A stretch of DNA of 64,000 nucleotides from Candidatus Zymogenus saltonus (GTDB lineage Bacteria; Desulfobacterota; Zymogenia; Zymogenales; Zymogenaceae). How positions within the stretch are numbered: position 1 is the first letter of the stretch; each line of letters begins with the position of its first letter. The notes under the pieces are model-generated. The model was not told where the DNA came from and ran no database searches. It worked only from the letters and a program-made list of their open reading frames with translations. Shown here one piece after another: positions 1 to 8,451 of the stretch. The DNA lies in NCBI GenBank assembly GCA_016929395.1, contig JAFGIX010000054.1:1-64000 (forward strand), in the 5' to 3' direction. The position numbers and the translations under genes are program-made.

Positions 1-121
1 CAAGACAGGCCAAGAAAAGTGGCGGTTCAAGACTAGCATTGGTGTATACTCTTCTCCCTGTGTTGTGGACGGTGTGGTCTATTTCGGGAGTGGTGATGGC
101 TTTCTCTACGCGGTGAAATAA
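1..121 (+). CDS. C-terminal end of a PQQ-repeat protein (cut by window edge)
   Basis: An open frame running in from the left edge encodes about 40 residues and stops at 119-121. It contains one PQQ-type propeller blade with the KTGQEKWRFKT and VVYFG...FLYAVK signatures. These are nearly the same as the last blades of the protein starting at 159, and both proteins end in FLYAVK. It is therefore the tail of another member of the modular family that fills the next 15 kb. Its N-terminal domain lies outside the window, so membership in the shared-N-domain set is an inference. Confidence 0.8.
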   Translation, partial: KTGQEKWRFKTSIGVYSSPCVVDGVVYFGSGDGFLYAVK

Positions 122-158
122 GACAAATCTTGTAAAATTTACTCATAAGGGGTAAAAA

Positions 159-1607
159 ATGAAAACTGTAAAAGTAAATTTTCTTTTCATTATTACAGCA
201 CTTTTGTTTCTATCCCCAATGTACGTTGCTTCCAAGACAAAGACCATAAGCGGGACAATCGCCTCGGTCGAGGCGGGAAACGGGAGCGTGGGGACGACCA
301 TAACAATCAACCTCGGTTCCAACAATAACCTGAAAAAGGGCGACCTGGGATGGGTAAGCAAGGGGGATGAAAATATAGCTTATATCAAGATAATAACGGT
401 GGGCACAAACTCCGCCGCTGCTGTTGTTACCGCCCATGAAAACGTGGTGAAGGTAATGTCCGGGCTTCCTGTCCACTTTAAGGTGGAGGTGACCGAGGCA
501 AAGCCGGAATCGAAGCCGGATAAAAAAATTGGGGAAAAACCAAAAGAAGCACCGATATCAAAAACACAGGGAAAGATATATCCGTACATGCCGATGTTTC
601 GGGGGAACCCCGCCCGCACCGGCACGTGGATAACCAGGGGCGTTCCCGAAGCATCAGAAGTCCTCTGGAAGTTCAATACAAATAATCATGTTATATCTTT
701 ATCTCCTTGTGTTGTGGACGGTATTGTTTACTTCGGGAGTATTGATGGTTTTGGTTTTCTTCATGCTGTGGATACGAAGACAGGTCAAGAAAAGTGGCGG
801 TTCAAGACGGGTACTATAGAATCCTCCCCATGTGTCGTAGACAGTGTGGTCTATTTCGGGGGGGATTATCATCTCTACGCCGTTGATGCCAAGAAAGGTT
901 TTGAGAAGTGGCGGTTTAAGACTAGTGGTTATGTAGAATCCTCCCCCTGTGTTGTGAATGGGATTATCTATTTCGGGAGCAATGATGAAAATCTCTACGC
1001 CGTTGACACGAAGACAGGTCAAGAAAAGTGGCGGTTCAAGACGGGTAGTAGTTTTAGAGACTCCTCCCCATGCTTGATGGACGGCGTGGTCTACTTCGGG
1101 CGTGATGCTCTCTACGCTGTGGATGCAAAGACGGGGCAAGAGAAGTGGCGGTTCAAGAGGCCTGAATGTTTATATTCCTCCCCGTGTGTAGTGGACGGTG
1201 TGGTCTATTTCGGAAGCCAAGATTCCAATCTTTACGCCGTGGATGCAAGGACGGGTCAAGAGAAGTGGCGGTTTAAGACTGGTGGTTATGTATATTCCTC
1301 CCCCTGTGTTGTGCACGGGGTTGTCTATTTCGGGAGCAATGATGAAAATCTCTACGCCGTTGACACGAAGACAGCTCAAGAAAAGTGGCGGTTCAAAACG
1401 GGTGATAAAGTATCCTCCTCCCCCTGTGTCGTGGACGGTACGGTCTATTTCGGGTGTTGGGATGGTCATCTGTACGCCGTGGATATCAAAACAGGCCAGG
1501 AGAAGTGGTGGTTCAAGACGGGTTATAGAATATACTCATCTCCCTGTGTTTTAGACGGCGTGGTCTATTTCGGGTGTGCTAATGGTTTTCTATACGCGGT
1601 GAAATAA
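159..1607 (+). CDS. Exported modular protein: shared N-terminal domain plus PQQ-type beta-propeller
   Basis: The 482-residue product starts with a signal peptide (about residues 1-25). The family's shared N-terminal domain follows (about 26-112), with KTKTISGTI near its start and the core KKGDLGWVSKG. A Lys/Pro-rich linker leads to about eight 39-residue PQQ-type blades (168-482), each with SSPCVVDG, VYFGS, LYAVDxKTGQEKWRFKT. Such blades form beta-propellers that usually bind partners; I see no residues indicating a PQQ enzyme, so a scaffold or sensor in the periplasm is likelier. The start is supported by AAGGGG upstream. It heads a dense + strand run, 55 bp before the VWA gene. The repeats are highly alike at DNA level, so collapse or expansion is possible. 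Confidence 0.85.
   Translation: MKTVKVNFLFIITALLFLSPMYVASKTKTISGTIASVEAGNGSVGTTITINLGSNNNLKKGDLGWVSKGDENIAYIKIITVGTNSAAAVVTAHENVVKVMSGLPVHFKVEVTEAKPESKPDKKIGEKPKEAPISKTQGKIYPYMPMFRGNPARTGTWITRGVPEASEVLWKFNTNNHVISLSPCVVDGIVYFGSIDGFGFLHAVDTKTGQEKWRFKTGTIESSPCVVDSVVYFGGDYHLYAVDAKKGFEKWRFKTSGYVESSPCVVNGIIYFGSNDENLYAVDTKTGQEKWRFKTGSSFRDSSPCLMDGVVYFGRDALYAVDAKTGQEKWRFKRPECLYSSPCVVDGVVYFGSQDSNLYAVDARTGQEKWRFKTGGYVYSSPCVVHGVVYFGSNDENLYAVDTKTAQEKWRFKTGDKVSSSPCVVDGTVYFGCWDGHLYAVDIKTGQEKWWFKTGYRIYSSPCVLDGVVYFGCANGFLYAVK
690..1590 (+). repeat. Tandem 117-bp-type repeats coding for propeller blades
   Basis: Inside the gene at 159-1607 about eight consecutive units of near 117 bp repeat, each containing variants of gtctatttcggg and aagtggcggttcaag. 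They are coding repeats, not an array of spacers. Their close similarity suggests recent duplication or gene conversion. Confidence 0.75.
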
Positions 1608-1662
1608 GGAGACGTATTAAGAATTTTGATTTTCTAATTTTTACAGTGAGGATAATATTAAA

Positions 1663-3396
1663 ATGGACTTTCGAAGATTTTTTCTAAAAATATCCCTGTC
1701 CGTTCTTTTTATCTTCCTCTCGGCATCTCTCGTGTTTGGACAGGATTTAATCCACAAGAACGGCAAGGCCGAAGTCTATCTGCTCCCCGACAAGGTCGAG
1801 CATCGGGTAAAGGTGAAAAAGCTCATCGCAAGTGCGGTGATCCACGAAGAAATCAAACATGCCGATGTATTTTTAGAGCTATTTCTTGAAAATGACGGTA
1901 AAGTGGATTTCGTTGAGGTCAAATTTTTTGGCAATGAGTATACGGAAGAACAGAAAAAGGCGTGGAAAGAGCACATCCAGACAATGCCTGCATCATTTCA
2001 TCACGTTGAGCTGGCGGAAGTTTTCACCATCCCCAACACGAGGATGGCGAAGGTATTGGGAGGCCACTACAAATATTCTGTAACCATCATCAACAATCAA
2101 AAGGCCGCCGGGGAAGTAGTCACATTTCTGACCTTTATACCATCTGAGCTCATAGATATTGTCACAAGCCTTACGATGCCCGAGCTTGGTATCGAAAGCA
2201 TCGTTATTTCCGAAGGCAATTTCAGCCATGTAATTCCGCTGGGGAAAAAGCTCACAGAGATACCCGCCGTTCCAACGGAGGTCGACCTTAAAAACATAGG
2301 CATACCCGCCAAACCCACGATTACAGTAACGATAGATAAAAGCGGGAAAAACGAGATAGCGATGGGAGAGAAAATATCGCCGGAAATTGTCTATTCACCG
2401 GCCTCCTCCGATCTGACCGGAAAATCGCTTGTCATGGAGATTGTAAAAATCGAGATATTGCAAGATTATGCCAATGAGTTCACGCCTGGGTATACTCTAA
2501 AAAAAGGTCACATAAGCTACTCCAGAAGAAAGACCATCGAAGAAATTACCCTCTTAGACGCAACCGAGCTGAAAAAGCTAAATCTAAAACCGGACGATAT
2601 TATCAAAATAGTGCCGACAAAGGAATTCGTATTCAACAGCCCGAGAAAGCATGAGATCATTGTAAAAGTAGATAAGGCGGAAGCCAAAACGGATTTTATG
2701 GTGAAAGCACCGGAGGGACCAAGCCCTTCCATTACGATGTCTCTGCCGCCCACGACGGAGGAAAAGCCGCCCACCGTTGCCGAGAAGCCGAAAGGCCCGG
2801 ATATATCGTCTATATTGACCGAGTCTAAAGACACACAAAAAGACACGAATCTCCCGTCGATTCTCAAAAAGACGGATACGGAATCCGGGGTGCCAATTAC
2901 CGCGGGACCGGTGGGACTCTCCTATACAGTCCTTTTGATGGATGTCAGCGCCAGCATGGGAAGCAAGAGCAAGATATACCAGGCCATAGATATTGCCACG
3001 GACTACGTCAACAAGGCGGGGCCGAAGGACAGGATCGCGTTGATGAAGTTCAACAACAGCTCCAGGCTCCTTCACGATTTCAATGAAAAGAGAGGTATCA
3101 TAATTAGTTCCTTACATCGTTTAAAACCCGGCGGCGGCACGGCCTTGCGAGACGCTCTTTTGGATGCCATGAATGTTCTAGACAATGCGCCGGGGGGAAG
3201 AAGGATCGTCTACGTCATAACCGATGGTATTGACACGGCAAGCACCGCGACGATAGATCAACTCAAGTTCAAGGCAACCACTCTCGGTGTGGAGATAGAA
3301 ACCGTTCCCGTGGGATCGGACGCAAAACTGGATGTGCTGAAATCAATCTCGGGGATATCGGGAGGCTCAAAGACTAAAATATTGGAAAAAAGGTAG
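1663..3396 (+). CDS. Exported VWA-domain protein with a large unknown N-terminal part
   Basis: The 577-residue product has a signal peptide (about 1-26), roughly 390 residues I do not recognise, and a C-terminal von Willebrand factor A domain (about 420-577). The metal-binding MIDAS pieces are visible: DVSAS, the Thr in GGGTAL and the Asp in VITDG. VWA domains bind protein partners through a divalent metal. A Pro/Lys-rich linker (about 355-400) precedes the VWA domain. There is no C-terminal membrane segment, so the protein is probably periplasmic or outer-membrane associated. It sits 37 bp before a membrane Ser/Thr kinase. A second VWA protein lies at 11896 before the second set of modular proteins. 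Confidence 0.8.
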   Translation: MDFRRFFLKISLSVLFIFLSASLVFGQDLIHKNGKAEVYLLPDKVEHRVKVKKLIASAVIHEEIKHADVFLELFLENDGKVDFVEVKFFGNEYTEEQKKAWKEHIQTMPASFHHVELAEVFTIPNTRMAKVLGGHYKYSVTIINNQKAAGEVVTFLTFIPSELIDIVTSLTMPELGIESIVISEGNFSHVIPLGKKLTEIPAVPTEVDLKNIGIPAKPTITVTIDKSGKNEIAMGEKISPEIVYSPASSDLTGKSLVMEIVKIEILQDYANEFTPGYTLKKGHISYSRRKTIEEITLLDATELKKLNLKPDDIIKIVPTKEFVFNSPRKHEIIVKVDKAEAKTDFMVKAPEGPSPSITMSLPPTTEEKPPTVAEKPKGPDISSILTESKDTQKDTNLPSILKKTDTESGVPITAGPVGLSYTVLLMDVSASMGSKSKIYQAIDIATDYVNKAGPKDRIALMKFNNSSRLLHDFNEKRGIIISSLHRLKPGGGTALRDALLDAMNVLDNAPGGRRIVYVITDGIDTASTATIDQLKFKATTLGVEIETVPVGSDAKLDVLKSISGISGGSKTKILEKR

Positions 3397-3433
3397 AATA
3401 TTTAAATATGTATAATGGAAAAAGGAGTTAATC

Positions 3434-4897
3434 GTGAAATCAAGGTTTTCCTATTATGGCTTGGCGCTATTAATGTTTCTGTCATTTTCGAGTCAGATTT
3501 TCGCCAATGAGCTAAAGATTATACCAAAGAGCGGTTCGGGGCTTTTTCAGAGGGATCTAACCGGTATAAAAGTGACCCTCGACGGGGCAAGTGTATACAG
3601 TGGTATTTTGGATGATGAAGGATTGGTGAAAAGTTCAACCGGGAAATCAATTAATATTAAGCCGGGCGATTATACCCTCTCATTTACACTGGATGGATAT
3701 AAGCCCGCGAAGTTTGAAGTTATAATTCCCAAGACGCCGGAAGGATTGCCGATTCTGACAGTAAGCAGGGAGATATCTCTGATAAAACTGCCTCCACCAC
3801 CTGTCGAGGAGAGAGGTCCCGCACCAAGATTTAAATCCTTTATGGAAGACGAAGAATTCTGGGGATATGTGATGGTTATACTTCTCCTGTTGATTGCGGT
3901 GCTTGTTATCGTATTGTTGTTTATACTGATGCGAAGGAGATCATTATACATGGGAGGTGCGGCAGCTGCCAAGGATAAACCAAAGCTAAAGGCTTCAAAG
4001 ACAAAATCCAAAGCACCGCCGGCTGAATATGATGACGGGCCTATTGCTTCCAAAGAGCAGCGGTTTACGGGCAAGCGTTTCGGGAAATATCTGGTAACAA
4101 AGACTATAGCCAGGGGCGGTATGGCCTATGTTTTGGAGGCGGAGTTTGAAAAAGGTGGGGGCACTCAGAAGGCCGCCCTCAAGATACCTTACGAGAATTA
4201 TCAGGAAGATAAGGAGTTTGTCAATCGTTTCAACCAGGAGGCCGAACTGGGAGATATCCTGTTTCATGAGAATATCATTCAGTTGTATGAATATGGGAAG
4301 GCCGAAACGGGGACGAAGTTTATCGCTATGGAATACGTTGACGGGACTGACCTTAGAAAGCTCATCGAAAAGGAGGGCATATTGGAGCCTGAGCGATCCG
4401 CGAAGATAGTCATGGACGTTGCGAAGGCGCTTGATTATGCCCACAGCCAGAACCCGCCGGTGTACCACCGCGATATCAAACCCGAGAATGTCATGTTTAA
4501 AGACAAAAAAGGTCAAAGTCCCGCAATATTGACCGATTTCGGAATCGCCACGCAGGGGGGCACCATGGGAACCGGAAAGGCGTTGATCGGCACCGCCCTC
4601 TATTCATGCCCCGATGCCGCAAAGGGCCATCCCGTTTCACCGGGGTATGATATCTACTCGCTGGGCGTGGTTTTCTACGAGCTGTTGACCGGCGAGGTGC
4701 CGTTCAGCGGGCCTGATTTCTATACCATTATGCGGCGGCATGAGGAAGTGGAACCGAAGCCTCCGAGAGAGATAAATCCTGACGTGCCGGAAGAGCTTGA
4801 AGAGATAGTATTGAAGATGATGGAGAAGGACCCGAAGAAGAGATACAAAAAGGTAAAGGAGTTGTTGGTAACGCTGCGAGATTACCTCAACAGGTAA
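3434..4897 (+). CDS. Membrane Ser/Thr protein kinase with N-terminal extracytoplasmic domain
   Basis: The 487-residue product begins at a GTG with AAAGGAG upstream. It has a signal peptide (about 1-25), a PEGA/carboxypeptidase-regulatory-like beta domain (about 25-118: KVTLDG, PGDYTLSFTLDGYKPAKFEV), one transmembrane helix (about 142-165), a basic linker, and a C-terminal Hanks-type kinase (about 215-487). Seen in the kinase are the glycine loop IARGGMAYV, the ALK lysine, HRDIKPENV (catalytic Asp347) and DFG. The predicted topology is sensor outside, kinase inside, the reverse domain order of PknB-type kinases. The PP2C phosphatase at 8452 is its likely counterpart. Confidence 0.88.
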   Translation: MKSRFSYYGLALLMFLSFSSQIFANELKIIPKSGSGLFQRDLTGIKVTLDGASVYSGILDDEGLVKSSTGKSINIKPGDYTLSFTLDGYKPAKFEVIIPKTPEGLPILTVSREISLIKLPPPPVEERGPAPRFKSFMEDEEFWGYVMVILLLLIAVLVIVLLFILMRRRSLYMGGAAAAKDKPKLKASKTKSKAPPAEYDDGPIASKEQRFTGKRFGKYLVTKTIARGGMAYVLEAEFEKGGGTQKAALKIPYENYQEDKEFVNRFNQEAELGDILFHENIIQLYEYGKAETGTKFIAMEYVDGTDLRKLIEKEGILEPERSAKIVMDVAKALDYAHSQNPPVYHRDIKPENVMFKDKKGQSPAILTDFGIATQGGTMGTGKALIGTALYSCPDAAKGHPVSPGYDIYSLGVVFYELLTGEVPFSGPDFYTIMRRHEEVEPKPPREINPDVPEELEEIVLKMMEKDPKKRYKKVKELLVTLRDYLNR

Positions 4898-4927
4898 CAA
4901 GAAATTTTACCATAGGAGGAAAGGGAA

Positions 4928-6250
4928 ATGAAAAAGGCTTTATTGTTTGTGATTCTTCTATTCGCGATGGCAGTTGTAATAATGCCTTTATATACTGAGG
5001 CAACTACAAAGACCATAAGCGGGACAATAACGGTCGTGGAGGGCGGAAACGGGAGCGTCGGGACGACGATAAGGATAAATATCGGCTCCAGTAAAAATAT
5101 CAAAGAAGGCGACCTGGGCTGGGTGAGCAAAGGTAGTGAGGTGATTGCGTATATTAAAATTATATCTGTGCACAGTAATTCGGCAATAGCTATTGTGACG
5201 ACCCATCAGCACGTAGTGAAGGTGACTGCTGGGCTGCCGGTGGGGTTTAAGGTGGATGTAACCGAAACGAAGCCGGAGCCGAAGCCGGAGCGAAAGCCGG
5301 TGAAGAAATATCCCGTACAACCGGAATTTGTCATCAAACCCCAGTTTGATGATGCCGGGTCTTTCAGCGAGGGCCTGGCTCCGATAAACATCGGCGGCAA
5401 GAGGGGTTACATAGGCAAGACCGGGAAATATGTCGTCAACCCGCAGTTTGATGATGCTGGGAGTTTCAACGAGGGCCTGGCTCAGGTGAAAATCGGTGAT
5501 AAGTATGGCTATATCGATAAGACCGGGAAGTATGTTATTAACCCTTATCAGTTTGATGATGCCTACTCATTCAGCGAGGGCCTGGCTTGGGTAGAAATCG
5601 GAGGGAAGAAGGGCTACATCGACAAGACAGGGAAACTAGTAATCAAACCCCAGTTTGATGGAGCCTATCCTTTCAACGAAGGCCTGGCTACTGCATGGAT
5701 CGGCGATAAGGAGGGCTACATAGACAGGACCGGGAGATATATTATCAAACCGCAGTTTAATTTTACCCGGCCTTTCAGCGAGGGTCTGGCTTTTGTTCGT
5801 ATCGGCGACAAGGGCGGTTGCATAGACAAGACCGGGAAATATGTTTTTACCACGCAGTCTCTTTATGTCGGGGTTTTCAGCGAGGGTCTGGCTACGGTGT
5901 TTAACGGCAGCAAGAGAGGTTACATAGACAAGACCGGAAAAATTGTGATAACCCCGCAGTTTGAAGGGGTTGGTAATTTCAGCGAGGGCTTGGCTCGGGT
6001 AGAAATCGGTGGCAAGTACGGCTATATCGACAAGACCGGGAAGATTATCGTCAACCCAAAGTTTGATGATGCTTTAGGTTTTAGAGAGGGCCTGGCTTTA
6101 GTGAAAATCGGTAGTAAGTGGGGTTACATCGACAAGACCGGGAAGTATATCATCACCCCGCAGTTTGAAAATGCCGGTAATTTCAGAGAGGGCCTGGCTC
6201 CTGTTAAAATCGGCGGCAAGTACGGCTATATAAAAAATCCGTTGAAATAA
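4928..6250 (+). CDS. Exported modular protein: shared N-terminal domain plus nine WG repeats
   Basis: The 440-residue product has a signal peptide (about 1-26), the shared N-terminal domain (to about residue 113, core KEGDLGWVSKG), a linker of PEPKPERKP type, and nine 34-residue WG (KWG) repeats of the form PQFDxAxxFxEGLAxVKIGxKxGYIDKTGK. WG repeats are known from Leptospira, Bacteroidetes and other bacteria; their ligand is mostly unknown. AGGAGG lies before the ATG. The linker and repeats closely match the gene at 13083, whereas the N-domain is closest to the gene at 6288, so the gene looks chimeric. One blade (near 5855) is degenerate. Confidence 0.85.
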   Translation: MKKALLFVILLFAMAVVIMPLYTEATTKTISGTITVVEGGNGSVGTTIRINIGSSKNIKEGDLGWVSKGSEVIAYIKIISVHSNSAIAIVTTHQHVVKVTAGLPVGFKVDVTETKPEPKPERKPVKKYPVQPEFVIKPQFDDAGSFSEGLAPINIGGKRGYIGKTGKYVVNPQFDDAGSFNEGLAQVKIGDKYGYIDKTGKYVINPYQFDDAYSFSEGLAWVEIGGKKGYIDKTGKLVIKPQFDGAYPFNEGLATAWIGDKEGYIDRTGRYIIKPQFNFTRPFSEGLAFVRIGDKGGCIDKTGKYVFTTQSLYVGVFSEGLATVFNGSKRGYIDKTGKIVITPQFEGVGNFSEGLARVEIGGKYGYIDKTGKIIVNPKFDDALGFREGLALVKIGSKWGYIDKTGKYIITPQFENAGNFREGLAPVKIGGKYGYIKNPLK

Positions 6251-6362
6251 TTTCAGATTTTTTGAATTACAAGAACAGGAGAAATATATGAAATCGATTA
6301 AGATATTTGTCCTTCTTGGCATTATTTCTATCTTGGTTCTATCTCCAATGTACGTTGCTTCA
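6222..6362 (+). repeat. Duplicated block, copy 1: end of WG gene, spacer and start of next gene
   Basis: The end of the WG gene (aaaaaatccgttgaaataa), the 37-bp spacer with gaattacaagaacaggag, and the first ~75 bases of the next gene recur almost unchanged at 14386-14526. The block spans a gene junction, so a two-gene unit was duplicated. Confidence 0.8.
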
Positions 6363-7016
6363 AAGACAAAGACCATAAGCGGAGCGATAACTTCGGTTGA
6401 GGCAGGGAATGGGAGCGTGGGAACGACTATAAAGATAAATATTGGTTCCAGCAAAAATATAAAAGAAGGCGACCTGGGCTGGGTGAGCAAAGGCAGTGAG
6501 GTAATTGCGTATATCAAGATAATATCGGTGCACAGTAATTCTGCAATAGCCATTGTCACAACCCACCAGCACGTGGTGAAGGTGACGTCTGGCCTGTCGG
6601 TGGGGTTTAAGGTGGAAGTAACTGAGACAAAGCCGAAAAGTGACAAGGAAAAATCTGAAGAGTGGTTTAAAAAAGGGAGAGAACAACATAAAAAGGAACA
6701 CTATGAGGAAGCTGTTCGATCTTTTACAGAGGCAATAAAAATAAACCCAAATTATGAAGAAGCATACAAAAATAGAGCTTATTCATACAGTAGAATGAAA
6801 AAGTATACTCAAGCAATATCTGACTTTAAGAGAGCTTTGGAAATTAATCCGAACAATGAATATTACTATTGGGTTTTAGCCGTAACATATAAAAACTACG
6901 AGGGAACGTGGCACGGAACAGCCAAGGACTACTTACGAATAGGTTGTGAGCATGGTGATAGTAATTGTTGTAGAAACTATCATTGGCATTTAGAAGATCC
7001 AGGAAGTTATGAATAA
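6288..7016 (+). CDS. Exported modular protein: shared N-terminal domain plus TPR repeats
   Basis: The 242-residue product has a signal peptide (about 1-25), the shared N-terminal domain (to about residue 112), then about two clear TPR units (WFKKGREQHKKEHYEEAVRS and AYKNRAYSYSRMKKYTQAIS) and a Cys/His-containing tail (GCEHGDSNCCRNYHWH). TPRs are protein-protein interaction scaffolds. The ATG has AGGAG upstream. Signal peptide and spacer are almost identical to those of the PDZ protein at 14453. Base composition drops sharply to AT-rich at the start of the TPR part (near 6650), suggesting a different origin for that module. Confidence 0.82.
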   Translation: MKSIKIFVLLGIISILVLSPMYVASKTKTISGAITSVEAGNGSVGTTIKINIGSSKNIKEGDLGWVSKGSEVIAYIKIISVHSNSAIAIVTTHQHVVKVTSGLSVGFKVEVTETKPKSDKEKSEEWFKKGREQHKKEHYEEAVRSFTEAIKINPNYEEAYKNRAYSYSRMKKYTQAISDFKRALEINPNNEYYYWVLAVTYKNYEGTWHGTAKDYLRIGCEHGDSNCCRNYHWHLEDPGSYE

Positions 7017-7033
7017 GCAAATAGGGGAAAAAG

Positions 7034-8428
7034 ATGAAACCAATAAAAGCATATATACTTTTTACTATTATAACCTTCTTGATTCTATCTCCAGTGTATG
7101 TAGCTTCCAAGACAAAGACCATAAGCGGAACGATCACGGCCGTGGAGGGTGGAAACGGGAGCGTGGGAACGACGATAACGATTAACCTCGGTTCCAACAA
7201 TAACCTGAAAAAAGGCGATTTAGGTTGGGTTTCAAAGGGTGATGAAAATATAGCTTATATCAAGATATTGTCTGTCGAAAATAATTCTGCAATAGCCATT
7301 GTCACGACCCATGAGCATGTGGCAAAGGTCACTTCGGGGCTGAGAATCAGCTTTAAAGTGGATGTAAAGGAGGAGATTATACCGGAAAAGAAAACTGTTT
7401 CAAAAATTAAAGAACCGACTTTTCTGTGGCGATTTGGCAGGTTTAATATTGCTAATGTACCAGAAACTGTAAAGCCTCTTTTTTCTAATGGGACTATCTA
7501 TTTTGGATCCTCTGAATTGTATGCCCTTAACTCAATGACGGGAAAACAATGTTGGAAATTTGACAAGGATGTGTTTGAAAGTAGCATTTTTCCTATAAAC
7601 TCACCAATGGTTTATAGTAATACACTTTATGTATGTAACTCGTTTTCAATATGCGCTTTCAATATTGACACAGGGTATCTTTTTTGGGCGAAGCAAACCG
7701 AACAAGTCTACGATGGCCCCCCCGTTTTTATTGATAATATGTTATTTTATAGCGTAATTCATCAGGGTATTATAGCAAGAGATGCCAGAAGCGGCAGTTT
7801 GCTTTGGAGATATAAGACTTATGAAAGTATCTATAATGCCCCGATTATTTTTGATAGTAAAGTATATGGCTGGGATCAAGAACAAGTATATTGTCTGAAT
7901 TCAAAAACAGGAAGTTTAATATGGAAAAAGAAGGTAAAACCGAGAACAGAAGAAGTAGTGAATTACAAAAATACACTTATCATTCCCTGTGTTGAAGGAC
8001 TTTTTTGTCTGGATAAAGATTCTGGAGAGATTGTAAAACAGCAACGATATCCTTCTAATTTTGGTTTTGGGGATTTTTTTAGAGCACATTCTGTTATTAA
8101 TGGGAGTAATGTGTTCTATAACATCGAGAGCAGTTTAATATCAATAAATCTTGATTCCGGAAGGGTCAATTGGGAAGCGAAGTTAGAAGGTTCTACAAGA
8201 TTTTCAGCTCCAGTGTTGTCGAAAGGCAGGGTATATATTGGAGATAATGATGGTTATGTGTATGCTTTGGACGCTTACTCGGGAAAAATATTATGGAGGT
8301 ATACAGAAGAAAATATTAAGGAAGTTTATGGATTATGTGTGGAAAATAGTATTCTATATTTCATTTGTGTTGAGGGATTAAAACACACATCGGTAGATGG
8401 TTGGCTTTATGCTATCAAAATTCAATAA
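7034..8428 (+). CDS. Exported modular protein: shared N-terminal domain plus diverged PQQ-type propeller
   Basis: The 464-residue product has a signal peptide (about 1-25), the shared N-terminal domain (about 26-112) and a C-terminal half of diverged PQQ-type blades (IYFGSSELYALNSMTGKQCW, IARDARSGSLLWRYKT, VYALDAYSGKILWRYTE). Its N-domain is the same subtype (NNNLKKGDLGW) as that of the propeller protein at 159, but the blades are far more diverged and AT-rich. It lies 17 bp after the TPR gene and 23 bp before the phosphatase gene, so co-transcription is likely. It is probably a periplasmic binding scaffold; no enzyme residues are evident. Confidence 0.82.
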   Translation: MKPIKAYILFTIITFLILSPVYVASKTKTISGTITAVEGGNGSVGTTITINLGSNNNLKKGDLGWVSKGDENIAYIKILSVENNSAIAIVTTHEHVAKVTSGLRISFKVDVKEEIIPEKKTVSKIKEPTFLWRFGRFNIANVPETVKPLFSNGTIYFGSSELYALNSMTGKQCWKFDKDVFESSIFPINSPMVYSNTLYVCNSFSICAFNIDTGYLFWAKQTEQVYDGPPVFIDNMLFYSVIHQGIIARDARSGSLLWRYKTYESIYNAPIIFDSKVYGWDQEQVYCLNSKTGSLIWKKKVKPRTEEVVNYKNTLIIPCVEGLFCLDKDSGEIVKQQRYPSNFGFGDFFRAHSVINGSNVFYNIESSLISINLDSGRVNWEAKLEGSTRFSAPVLSKGRVYIGDNDGYVYALDAYSGKILWRYTEENIKEVYGLCVENSILYFICVEGLKHTSVDGWLYAIKIQ

Positions 8429-8451
8429 CCTCAAAATACGAGACAGAATAA

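Noticed and set aside
690-1590. Regular repeats that could be taken for a CRISPR array
   Set aside because: The 117-bp units are in one open frame and encode PQQ-type blades; there are no unique spacers and no cas genes.
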